Source: Struthidea cinerea (taxonomy: Eukaryota > Chordata > Aves > Passeriformes > Corcoracidae). Taken from it: a stretch of DNA of 64,000 nucleotides. Under the pieces are notes generated by a model, which was not told the origin of the DNA, did not search any database, and was given only the letters and a program-made list of their open reading frames with translations. A program made the position numbers and the translations under genes. How positions within the stretch are numbered: position 1 is the stretch's first letter; each line of letters begins with the position of its first letter. This document shows positions 13,461 through 24,900 of this stretch, piece by piece. The DNA is taken from positions 186,001 through 250,000 of the forward strand of contig VZTI01003407.1 of assembly GCA_013397865.1 (NCBI GenBank), in the 5' to 3' direction.

Positions 13461-13585
13461 CTCCATGGGAAAGGCCTTAAAATTAACCGTGTGCTCAGAA
13501 CCACGCTGGTTTTCTCTCCCCCAATGAAATCGAACATCATGTAGTTCAAACTCATGTCCCCGAGGTAATGGCCCCCCTATTAACA
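13461..13585 (-). CDS. CA8: CA8 coding exon 3 (carbonic anhydrase-related protein VIII)
   Basis: This 125-base exon encodes residues ~98-139 of a protein that is 290 residues in human. The reading contains GGPLPRGHEFEL, DVRFHWGRENQRGSEHTV and NFKAFPME, which is diagnostic for the alpha-carbonic anhydrase fold and for CA8 within it. The acceptor is a pyrimidine tract ending in cccag at 13586-13590, and the donor is GAG|gtaagag at 13460. The exon enters after one base of a split codon and ends in phase 0, so it joins exon 2 in frame. Active family members read HFHWG here. This one reads VRFHWG, so Arg replaces the first zinc-ligand His (position 116 in human CA8), while the second His of HWG and the EHTV His remain. 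CA8 is known as a catalytically inactive cytosolic protein of Purkinje cells that binds the IP3 receptor ITPR1 and lowers its IP3 affinity. The residue after VL is Ile, where I recall Ser100 in human. Confidence 0.96.
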
Positions 13586-16500
13586 CTGGGAAAGAAGAGA
13601 AGTGGTAAAGAACTTGCCTTTCAAAGCAGACAAGCCACTGAATATATTCTCCAAATACAACAAGGAGACTGTGGCAATCTTCTACATTATTAGTGGTACC
13701 AGAGAGGAGAAGAGTTAAGTTGACAGACTTGTCATCATTACTTCTGAAGAACCTTGTAGGTACAGAACATGAATTTAGGCAGTTATGAAAAACAGTAAAA
13801 CTGCTGTCATACTGAACTCTTTGTTTTATGAGGCAGAACACCAAATAAAAAAATTGTGCCTTTACCAGTCAGAAGAGGGAATGTTTATTGGTCTTATCAA
13901 GACGTTAACCATGTGCCCTAAACAGATGGCAGGGGTTCTTAATTGAACTAGGAAGTCACCTCCAAGCTGTCCAAATGCTTACTCTCCGTCACCTATATTT
14001 ACTATGGGTCACAGAAATAGATAGAAAACTTTTGATTGCAAATATTTTGCTAGGTAAAGGTGTTCAGTCATATACCACCTGTCAGGCTTCTGAGATACAG
14101 AATGCCTCCATACCGAAATATAATCAAACCTACACACTGGAGCAAAAAAACATACCTCATTTACTTAAAAACAGCTTCTAGGCAGCCATAGCTTTTCCTT
14201 ACTTCAGTTTTTTAAACATCTGGGATTTCTTAAAAGCATCTGTCCACAATCACAACACACGCACAAAAAATTTTATATAGCAGCTCAGTACTCTTGCATT
14301 AATAGAGACTTCCACCATAAGTAGTAAAAGCAAGCAGTTGTGAGGCCCAATCTGCTATGGAATTAATCAACGGAAACATTTTGCCCAGGGATTTCTGAAT
14401 CTGCTTTAGATCAAATATTACACCACAAGCTGGAGGTAACTTCCCACTAAAATCATTGAATATGGGCTTCTAGGCAGGGCTGAGTTTTATTTAAGGGCAT
14501 TCACAGTCTTCCTCAGAATCCATTAAATTCTAGCTTACATTTCATAGACTGGGAATTAATCTTTTACAATCTCTGATAATTGATGAGGATTATTTAACTG
14601 CATGAAATAGAGCCTTAGGGATTTAGTTCCATAATATATAGCTATTTTGACACACAAACTATACAGCCTGAGCTCGAAGCACAAGACGTAGTGTAATACT
14701 AAAACATAAGTTAGCAATTGAATCATATTACAACTGTACAAACACAAAACCAAAGGTATGGAACTATAAAAAAACTGAAAGAAAACAGATCAATGATGGT
14801 TTTCATAAGCAATTACATTGGAGGGGGAAAAAAGTCAAATATTCCAATTAATCCTCCTTTAATAATTCTTTACAACTAATCTAACAGCCATTAGCGTTTC
14901 TAAAGTGAAATGTCCTAAATATTGTTATAGAGACAGATTTGCTTCTTAACCTTATCTATATTCTATCTATACCTATATCCCCTAGAGGGAAAATCTACAA
15001 AGCTGGTGAACACTCGGGAAAACAACCAATTGAAGTATTTAAGAAATCTGGACAAATAAAAAGAATCATGATACTCAATTAGGGCTCAATTAGGATAATA
15101 ATAATAATCTCAATTAGGAAAACTGAGCATTTTCTCTCTTTTAAAATATTGCTCTGTGAAAAACTATAACTAAAATAAATGTTCTCTATATGATGTAGTT
15201 CTGGATCTCCAAGAACTTCAAAGTTTGTTTCCAAGGCTTCAGTTAGGACACTGATCCCATGATAAAACTATTTCATAGTTGGTCATGGTTCTTCCACCTA
15301 ATGCACAACACATATTCCCTCATCAAAATGAAAGCAACTTTGAAAATGTTTGCAATTAAATTATGAGAAGGATTTGGGAATTCCATATGGACTGTGTGTC
15401 TTGACTTAAAGGATAAAATCAGTTGCCAGTGATGACAAATTTATTTTTAATATGTATCTTAATCGGTTTACTTTTTTCCATTAAGAACTTTTTCTTTGTT
15501 AACATTACAGTAGATGAGGATCTCTTGCACATTAATTGGACAGAGTTTCAAAAGCATTCAGTGCTCAATAATTCCCATCAAAATAATCCAGCTAAATGGA
15601 TTTGTCATCAGAGATCCCCCGTGAGGAGAAGAAACTGCAGGAGTTTCTGCAATCCCTGAAAAATGGCCAGAATACTAGGCCAGGTTCAAACCCAGCTTAT
15701 TAACTCTTTTCTCCTCTTGGTAGGTTTAATAAATGTTGTCTTCTGCCTCCCAAATTATTCCCAGTGCACAAATGGAGAATAGGAAATTACATAACATGAA
15801 ATCTAAGGAAAAGCTGAAACTAAACCAAGATTTCCTAAATCATAATTCCATACTTCAGTCATAAACTTTTTCTCTATTTCACATTTTCTTATAATTCAAG
15901 ACTCATCTGTCTGGCACCACACTGCATTCAAGTATAAAAAGAAGCCTTTCCTTTTTTCTAATTCTCTTAATGGTTTTTGCAAAGGCATTTAGGTGTGTAA
16001 TTATTGCTACTAAGTTACAAACTGCCCTTGGGAAAGGTAGGATGGAAGGAGTTGCATTTTGGCATGCAAGTGATGAGGTCATTTGTGGTCACTTTCTCCA
16101 CAGGAGAATTCAAGAATTCCTGATCCTGCAGGGAGAACCTTATCCCTTGGGAAAAGAGCTCTGCTTCTGAAGAAGGCAGTAAAACTGACTGGAAGTACAA
16201 CATTTCTCTTTTATTGCAAATCTGCAAAATTACGTGGAAAGAAATGTTCTGCGTTGAAAAATACAGGGAAATTATCATAGAAAGGAAATTATAAAGGAAA
16301 GCATAATTATTAAAATAACAAACCCTTCCTTTCTAAAAAACTGTGTAAAACTGAACTGACTCCCTCACTTAGCACAGCTGTAGTTCCCAGTACTACTGAG
16401 TTCTCAGAAGGAAACAAAAGTTGGAATGTCTCATGGTTTGACAATGTTCAGCTGTTTAAATGCCCCCAAAGGGCTGTTACTAGCTAAGATTGGTTGAAAT

Positions 16501-17261
16501 AACATGGAGGCTCTTCCAAACACATGGTAAGAACTACTGCAGTGCTGGAAAGCAAAATGGACTTTTTTTTCTCCCTGCTTTCTTGTCTAAACTATTCATA
16601 TAGAATAGTTTACCCAGATGAAAGGTCTGAGTTAGATATTGCAATTTCACTTGTGTTGGAATGGTTTCTTTTATTATTTGCTTCTAAATCATATTTGATG
16701 AGTGACACCAAAAATGTCATCCTTTAAGAAATGAGGACTGCCTTCCACTTGGTCCTCATCAATATTGTGAGCATGTGTAACTGGTGTATCTATCTTAAGC
16801 TGTCCAATTCGGTACTTAGTATTGAGAACCCACTCAAATTAATGGGAAAAAGCACTTTTAACTTACATGGTCTTTGAACCATGAACAAATCTTATCAGCT
16901 GTACAGAACAGTTTGGCACTACACTGTCTTAGCAATAGTCTGTACTGCTTCTGAATGCAGACAGCTGCTAATGCCAGTGAATTGGATACCACCACCACAA
17001 GAGGAAATTCTGGACATGCTTCAAAGCAATCTGACTGACCATCCAGTCTGGCATCGAAATCTGCAACTCCCATTGCAACACTTGCTCCTCTTCCTACCAA
17101 AGTCAACAGCAACACTCTCACCGGGCATAGTCCATGCTGAATGGGCACAACTGCTCGCTGCTGCGAAAAGCTGCTTTACCTACACTCCAGGACATAAGTA
17201 CAGTGAGTCTTCAGGCAACACAAGCTTTAGCCGGGAAAACCAAGGCCATGTTTCAGCATAC
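13586..17261 (-). other. CA8: CA8 intron 2
   Basis: This 3676-base intron is bounded by the gtatgc donor of exon 2 and the cccag acceptor of exon 3. It interrupts a codon after its first base (phase 1). The content is AT-rich unique sequence. I see no clear CR1 copy, no LTR and no further exon. The triplicated ctcaattagg motif at about 15074-15115, interleaved with an ataata run, is a small local tandem structure. Confidence 0.9.
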
Positions 17262-17453
17262 CTGATTTTGACTTCAGGGCAATCTGAATCGAATGCCCGT
17301 CGTTGATCACTTCACAGTCACGACACACCACGTAGTTCGGTGACAAACGCACTTCCAGGAGCGAGGGGTCATATTTAGCTTCTCTCGAGTTCAAGTTAAT
17401 GGGCGACTGGTATTCCCCGTTAGCATCGGGGAAAATCAGCCCCCACTCCACTC
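17262..17453 (-). CDS. CA8: CA8 coding exon 2 (carbonic anhydrase-related protein VIII)
   Basis: This 192-base exon encodes residues ~34-98 of CA8, the N-terminal part of the alpha-carbonic anhydrase domain. The reading runs from GVEWGLIFPDANGEYQ through SPINLNSREAKYDPSLLEV and LSPNYVVCRDCEV to ALKSKS. SPINL is the classic carbonic anhydrase N-terminal motif. The acceptor ends in gcctcag at 17454, and the donor is CAG|gtatgc at 17261. Its first two bases complete a glycine codon begun in exon 1, and its last base begins the valine codon finished in exon 3. The in-frame GTG at 17451 is an internal codon, not a start. Compared with human CA8 from memory, about seven conservative substitutions are present. 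The exon lies beside the CpG island and is itself CpG-rich. Confidence in identity is very high because both exons match CA8 rather than the sister proteins CA10 and CA11. Confidence 0.97.
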
Positions 17454-18070
17454 CTGAGGCACAAGGGAGAAGTGGTTACGGGGGGACTCGCTGCGGGTCA
17501 GACAGACCCTGTCCGGCCGCTGCCCCCGGGCGGGAAGGGGCTGCCCGCAGGACCCGGCGACTCCGCGGCCGCCGCCCGGCGCTGCCCTCCCGCCGGCGGG
17601 GACGGACCTGCTGCCCGCTGCGGGACGGCCGGGAGCGAACCGCGCTGCGCTCCGCCACTGAAATCCCCACACCGCCTCCCCCTCCCCGGGCCGCGGACAA
17701 AGTTTCTCCCCGGCGGAGTCGCNNNNNNNNNNNNNNNNNNNNNNNNNNNNNNNNNNNNNNNNNNNNNNNNNNNNNNNNNNNNNNNNNNNNNNNNNNNNNN
17801 NNNNNNNNNNNNNNNNNNNNNNNNNNNNNNNNNNNNNNNNNNNNNNNNNNNNNNNNNNNGCCTGGACCTCCCCCCGCCCTCCGCCCCCGCCCGCGGGTGT
17901 CGGCGAGCGCCGGGGCAGGGGCAGGGCCGGGGGCGGCCGCCGGGCAACACCGGGAGCCGGTCGCTGTCCCAGGGGCGCGGCGCAGCGGGCGAGAGGTGAG
18001 GTGGCAGCGGGCGTTCCCGGCGGAACGCTGCTCCCTGATCCTCCCTGCGGCTTCCTCTCCGTCCTCCGCA
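17454..18070 (-). promoter_or_regulatory. CA8: CpG island: probable CA8 promoter and exon 1 region
   Basis: The sequence abruptly becomes GC-rich with abundant CpG on both sides of an assembly gap. Stacked CCGCCC boxes (GC boxes, Sp1-type) lie at 17874-17890, with a GGCCGCC stretch near 17932-17941. Such islands typically mark vertebrate promoters. It lies immediately 5' of CA8 exon 2 on the minus strand. The acidic N-terminus of CA8 (a long Glu run) is not readable in any minus frame of the visible bases, so exon 1 most likely sits in the gap. Transcription start and TATA box cannot be placed. A CAG/GAG|gtgagg donor-like sequence on the plus strand near 17995 could belong to a divergent transcript, but this is speculative. 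Confidence 0.75.
17723..17859. other. Assembly gap (137 N) inside the CpG island
   Basis: A run of N bases interrupts the GC-rich island. It probably hides CA8 coding exon 1, about 100 coding bases for an acidic N-terminus ending in the first base of a split Gly codon. GC-rich avian promoters are often lost from short-read assemblies, so the true missing length may differ from 137. Confidence 0.95.
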
Positions 18071-18164
18071 GGCTGCTTCCCTGGCCCCGGTGGATGTGTG
18101 TCTCCGCAGCTCCTGCTGCCCCTCCAGCTGGGCACAGGCGCTCTGTGCACCCGGGGACAGCCAG
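17860..18164. other. CA8 upstream GC-rich flank
   Basis: This is the distal half of the CpG island, falling in CpG density toward 18100 before the CR1 insertion starts. No TATA box or open reading frame of known type is seen. Frames that run through the gap into this segment are translations of GC-rich non-coding DNA. Confidence 0.6.
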
Positions 18165-18938
18165 GGAGAGCAACTTCAACAAGGGGAAGGGCAAAGCCCG
18201 GCCACTGGGGAGGAACAACCCAGGCGCCGGGACAGGTGGGGGACTACCTGTCTGGAATGCAGTTTGGCATTGGGTGGGTGGGTGGCACCCACTGTGGGTC
18301 GTGGTGGGCATCAGGTCATACATGAGCCAGCAGTGTGCCCTTGCCGCAAAGAAGGTGAACGATGCCTTGGCATTAGGCAAAGCAATGCCAACAAGTCTAG
18401 GGACGTGATCCTGCCCCTCTGCTCAGCTCTGGTGAGGACACACCTGGGGTGCTGGGTTCAGATCTGAGTTCCTTCAGTACAGGAGAGACATGAACATACT
18501 GGAGAGAGTGCAACAAATGGTCATGACCATGGTTAAGGTGCTGGACCATCTCTCCTATGAGGAAAGGCTGAGAGAGCTGGGACTGTTCAGCTTAGAGAAG
18601 AGCAGGCTCAATTGGATCTCACAGATGTGTACAAATACCCAAAGGGAAGATGCAAAGAGGATGGAGCCAGGCTCTTTTCAGTGGGGCCCAGTAACAAGAC
18701 CAGAGGTGATGGGCACAAACTGAAACATGGGAGGTTCCTTTTGAACATCAGGAAACACTTTTCACTGTGAGAATGACTAAGCCCTGCACAGATTTCCCCA
18801 GGAGGTTGTGGAGTCTCCATCCATGAGGGTATTCATCTGAACATGGTCCTTGTTCTGGGCAGCCCTGCTTGAGCAGGTGATTTGGACAAGACGATCTCCA
18901 GAAGTCCCTTCCAACATCAGACATTCTGTGATTCTGTT
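18165..18938 (+). mobile_element. CR1 LINE 3' fragment next to the CA8 CpG island
   Basis: The copy begins with caacttcaacaaggggaag and continues through ggaggaacaaccc, catgagccagcagtgtgccc, ctatgaggaaaggctgagag and aggaggttgtggagtctcc. It ends with cccttccaacatcag and attctgtgattctgtt. It spans ~770 bases of the end of ORF2 and the 3' UTR, with frame breaks. A G-run block (gggtgggtgggtgg) at about 18270-18284 is not part of the CR1 pattern I recall. Confidence 0.92.
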
Positions 18939-21900
18939 TACTCCTCACCACTGAGCACGGTGCCCCTGCTATGGAGGAATGGAGACCCTCAGTGATGATA
19001 AGGAAGCCACTGAATAAGAAAGGGAGCCCAATTCTGTCTCTTCTGTCCTAAAGGAAGAAGTGTGGCATCAATTCCTACTGCAAATTATACAAAATGGAGG
19101 GTTTGAGGAAATTCTCTCCCCAACATGAAGATGCCTCAGTTCAAGGTTATGAAAGGACTCTTCGTTCCCCTTTGAAAATAGCCATGTATGGAACTAGAGA
19201 ATATTCATTCTGTCAAGGGAAAAAAGGACAGAAGGAACCTCTGTTACAGAGATCTCTTCTAGGCAATGGCCCAAAAACTTGCATCAGTGACAGGAAGGGA
19301 AATGGGAATGTAGTACTGACAGTCTGCAATCCCTGACAGTAAAAAGAAAAGGTAACAGAGGCAGTCAAATAGCATTGCTATAATGGTAAGAAGTGCCCTT
19401 TGCTTACCATCCTAGTCCACTTAAAGACAATGACCAGACCTCCTGAATTCTGGTATCCCAAGAGGAAAACATCTTGATCCTGTGCTGTTGATCCACAAGG
19501 TTTGATCTAGGTGTGAATCTCATTGTGCTTCAGTAATCCCCAACTCGGCAGCAGTACCCGTGTTTCCTGTGCGGCACTGACAGGGGAGCAGAAATTATCA
19601 TCAGTGTGAATGTGAGATGAAAAAAGAAGGACTGAGATGAAACTTCATTAATGAAGCAAGAGAGTATTGGTTCATGAGCTGCATGCAAGGTGAAAAGAAA
19701 ATAGGGCAAAAGAAGTAGACTTTACTGGGTTGGGTTTTTTCAAGAGCAGAGAAGAAACACAGGTTTCCTTCTGCAGTATCATACTACCCAAATTAAAACA
19801 TGGTGCAGTTTACCAAACAGACATTTTTCAGATATTGAGCACCTGACATCAGTACAAACAGAAAACTCAGACATTTTTAACGTGTGTTTTAGTCACATGA
19901 GGTATCATGTTGTATATGCGTACCCATCTCCCATAGCCAACTGGCTTTATTAAGTTGTTAAGTTTTGTCATCTACTCCCTTCTAAAACACACACCAGCTG
20001 CTTCTATTAATGCAGATTCATTTGAATCATTGTTCAACCACATGGGGGAAAGAACATACATTACCCTAAATCATCGCCAATTCTGGTCCATCTGACTGGA
20101 AATTCATTTTCTTCTTCAAAAGGAGTCTCGTATTTTGGAAATGAACCAAACAGCCCTAGGAGGCTGGGTTCATTCCCTTAGTCCTTGAAACACAGTATTT
20201 CATTCATTCATGCTATTAAGTCCTTTTCTGCAATACCCTTCCTGTGGGATGTCCGTTCTAGAATTTCATGCTTATGAGGGGCAACATTTTCAGACCTGTG
20301 AGTACTTGTCTTGCAATAAATACTTTTCATGGCTTTGCCATATATTTGTTGCCCTTCCTTTTAACCTTTCGATTCTTTCCATATCCAGAAAATTAGGCAT
20401 AGCAGGTAAAGTCTTACTGAATAGTCGGCATTTCTTTATTCCCATATGTCTGCTGAGTAGTTTTTGTGCAAATATCCCATTTCTTCCTTAGTATCTGTCA
20501 GGCATTGTTTGATCTAATCAACAGATTAGATTCCACTGAAGATTCCGGGGACTTCTTTGATGGTGAAGTGTGTAAGTAACATAGGAGTTTGCTTCTCCAC
20601 AAGGAAATGGAGCATGGGACTGAGCCCTCACATTAAACTCCAATCACAAATGCGGATATTGACCTTACCAATCGCTGCACAAACCAACTCACTCATTTAT
20701 GGACTCAGCTTCAAGTAAAAGGTTTGAGACAATCCCATGCAGATAATAGTATGATCTAAGATTTGTTTGAGATCAGTGGGATTTGATCTCCTTTAATGAC
20801 GTAGGCAAATGTAAAATTGTGTAAATTTGTGTAGAAGCTCCCAGTAGTCGAATTTACTATGAAAAGGTGTTAAATATCTAACTATAATACATATAAATGC
20901 ACTCTTTATTCTGTAAAAACGCCTTGCTCATGATGTTTGCTATATTGGCTCAGCACACTGAAAAATCTATAGATAGGTATAGTTATGGCTCCCAAGCTAA
21001 TATCAAATTGTTGGGCAAAAAGTAGGAGAAGCTCAGCCAGCATGACCTTCATAAGTGACATAACACCTCATCAACAGTAGCAGGAGCAGGACACCTCTCT
21101 CCTGAATCCCGGTTCAGCCTTTGATTTTGTGGAACATGCTGACTTCTTGTTTAACTGGGATTAATGATCACACCCTTTGATAGTACCAGGAATAAAAAGC
21201 CCAGGCACAGATCCAGGGCTTAATAGTTCCTCTTTGAACTCGCACAACAGTAGTTCAGAAGCAGTGTAGTCTCTGACATTCCTTTTGTCAAACGAGAAAT
21301 GGCATTTTGAAACATGGTTAGTATAATACTTAATCCTGATGAGATTCCAAGCAACTATTCTTCTGTTTTCTATAGCTAGATATACTTATTTGTTCTACAT
21401 GATTTTTTTTTTCCCAGAAGATAATATATCTTCCCCAAACATCTTAAAAAGTATATACTGGGAAAACTGGGCCTGTACCAAAATTCTCCGTCCGAACACT
21501 GTAAAATTTGTATGTGTAAATTGTCATTAATGACTAGCAACATTTTTTTAAGAGGTTACATGTCCACAACTTTACTTACTGCTTTCACCACTCTGAAAAG
21601 GCAGAGTCCAATGCAGAGAACTGTACAGGCTACTAAGAAATCTATAGGGAAAAAAAAGGCAGAATTACCTACAAATTATTTTAGACTGTACATTCCCACC
21701 TGCATGATTCTTTGCAGACACAGAACTGACAGTTATTTCCTTTGTGCGAGGGATGAGAAATTCAGACTCTGAGATGAACATATTTCCTTATTATCCACAT
21801 TTTTCTTTATTACACTGCTGCCAGCATAGAGTAGTTGAGGGCACGCAGGCTTTAATATTTTGATAAGGAGGGAATTGTTCAATGGAATATTAGAGCATTC

Positions 21901-24900
21901 CATTTGGGGTAATTTAGAGTCTATTTATGCTTCCGCAAGCCAGATCTCATTTCTTGCCAAGGTGTCCTGAAAGAAAAGGCAATGTCCATACAGCAGGACA
22001 GGCAACCGAAGGGACCCAGAGCACCTAGTTTTTCCACTGAATAGGGCTTCCTAGTTTGCTTCCTGTGTTGACTATAAGGTTGACCAGCAAACATCTCCCA
22101 CGTGGTCTTGTTTCTATCTTTGTTTCTTGCCAGATTACGCTCTCAAATAAGTTTGATTCTTTTCCAAGTTTAGAAGTGTAAGCATGGAGTTTCTGCATTT
22201 GAACATTAAAGCACAAGCTTATTTGTAATATTGAAAATGTCTCTGCATGTTTTAAAATGAACTGGTTGATTAAAAGGAACAATATTCCAGTATTCCTGGA
22301 ATAATAATATTTGCCTATTTTTATTTTCTTCATCTGTAGTAATGTGTTACAAAAAGGAAAAGTTTGTTTGGGTAGTTCAAACAGTCCAAGATGAAATGGT
22401 AAAGGGAGACCGTTTCCAAGAAAGGGGGCATTTATAGCAAAAAGAAACCATTCACAGTGAAAGACACTGTATGTTTGCAAGTCAGATTGACTTTGGCAAA
22501 TTATATACTGCAAACACTGCAAAAATATGTCAGCTGAATCCCAATTTCCCCTTACATATACGCCAAAGTGTGGTTTCCATGACCTTGTGTGTTTTTGTGG
22601 TCTGCAAGTGTAAATTTGTGCTTCCTGCTTTTGCCAGCTAATAGGATAGAAGGTTGGCCCTACATACACTTCACATGTTTCACTTTACCATATGCATGGT
22701 TTGGGTGGGGAATTTAAAGATCAACATATTGATCTGCAAGTGTGCACAGAAGTTTTTCTACAGTATAGTTATAAACCTCTTACATGCACAAGAGATCAGG
22801 GGAAAATGGGAACAAGCTACAAACCTATGGGCATAATTGTTGTGTATTCTCCCTGTGTTCAAATGGGTAAAACAGGACTATTATGGCTGTCCATGAGAAT
22901 TTAGACATACAGCTAGAGGACACTAAAACTACAGCAGGATAGTTTCAAGTTCTTTAAAGAAAACACAAGGAATAGGAAGTCATTTTTAAGGACTGAAAAT
23001 ACTACCATCAAAAGGGAACTGAAGAAATAATAAAGTACAATGTATTTAAGGGCACACTAAAAAATGTGGAGAGTAATCTGTGTAGACTCCTGGAGCTTTT
23101 CCTTCCTCTAAAAGGATCTAGCCCTGGGAAAAAAAATGTGTAAAGAATTACAAAAAGTGGTGGAGACAGCAGGAATTGCTGATGAAGTAAAGTAAGCACA
23201 AAAGTAAAGTGAATTCCTGAAGACAATAGAAGACTAGAAGGGAAGTGACATTTTTTTTTCTGCTACCAGGCTAAAAGGAAAAGAGCGTTAAAAGATGAAA
23301 TAGGATGTCTCTGAAGCACAATCCAAATGATAATCAAGGGCCCTGATATGGCAAAACTCCTGTGTAAATAGTTCTTTATTCCTTTAGGAAGGAAGCAAAA
23401 CTAAAGATACACGCAGATGCAAATTAGAGGAAGAAGATGGGAAGCTCAGGGTGAAAATCTGCAATAAGGAGATGATAAATATGTATTTACTTAGGTGTAA
23501 TAATTTCAGATCTTTGACATTAGATGAGAGTCTTGAAGGATTATGAATTTCATATAATAGCTGTCGAAAAGGAGTGGCTCTTTGTCAGTGGAACTGAAAG
23601 ACGTTAAATCCACCAATTGCAAATTAAATGTTTCAAAGGGAAGCACTGAATCAGGGAAAGATATAATACCTTCTAGAGTTTAAAATAAAAGGAGAGAATG
23701 AGCTAAATAATGAGCCTGATCATTTTTTCACTAGACAAGCACAAGCAGGTGTTGGCTTACAGGTGTTGGCTTTTCATCTGGGAAGCTTGTGAGAAAGAGG
23801 AAGCACTGATCAGCATGAAGTGGCAAGGGGATAACGACACATTTGAGCCTGTAAAATGATGGTGAAAGTAGTGTCAGTTCATCATTCATTCTACCAAGTT
23901 TCACTTATCAATGTGCCAACATCCATAGCTGGCAAAGTACTCATGTGCCCCGTTCTGGAAAAGCTATGAAATCATACATTCAGAGTGCAATCTGGCTTCC
24001 TATATCACAAGCTATTGCATTTCATGCAATTGCTCATGTATTAAGTTAATTATTTGGCTATCAATAAATAATAACTTGTGTTTAACCGCAGCACATTTTT
24101 CAGAAATGCCTGACCTGAAGACGTCAAGACATGAAGAATTCATTACTTTGAGAGCTCGTTCCAGTGGTTAATCTCTTTCAGTGTTAACTAATGGGTATTC
24201 AATTCTAATTTGAGTTTTTCTGGCTTTAACTTTCAGCCACTAGTTCATGTTACGCTTGTTTGCCTTGACAGGAGAGCCTTTATTGCTTTGTGTTTTCTCT
24301 CCAATGTGCTCACCTGCGTTAGTCTGGTCACCTCTGTGAGGTCTAAACAAAAGGAGCTCATTAAGACTTAACTAGAGGGTTAAAATCAGGGTGTCTTGGG
24401 TTTAGCATTTTTCTGCACATTTCCCATTTTCCACATTAAAAATATGGACACTGTGTAGCTCTTGTTTCACCTCTATGTATTATTTATTTCTTTTCTATCT
24501 GCACATTTAGGATTCACATTAGTCTTTTTTTGCACTTGAATCAATTATTGGATCTCTTGTTTGCTGCAGTTTAGTACAAACGTTAAATCCACTTTCTGAG
24601 TCAGGGTATCCAGGAGCCAGTCTACAGAATGTGGACACAGACTGCATTATCATTTTACATTTTGTTGACCTAAAATGCCATTCATTTGATGAACCCTAGT
24701 GTTCCTTTTTCATCAGTATCTTGTACACTAGTAAATCCTATGCCTCAACAAATCTGTAATCTCATTATAAGTTTCTTTGACAAGACACACTTCTAGTAAA
24801 ACTATTGTCACTAGCATTAGTCTTCTACATCAAGTTTTTTTGACTGTAGTCCCATATTTTTTGTAGTTTTCCTGCTACTTTTGTCAAACCAGAGAGTAAT

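Noticed and set aside
17399..18380. Several long open frames on both strands across the CpG island
   Set aside because: They run through the N gap, overlap each other on both strands and reflect stop-poor GC-rich DNA. None contains the CA8 exon 1 peptide.
22025..22669. Minus-strand 214-codon open frame, the longest not explained by a repeat or gap
   Set aside because: It begins at GTG, its first ATG is far inside, it has no recognisable domain, and one such frame is not surprising when six frames of 64 kb are read.
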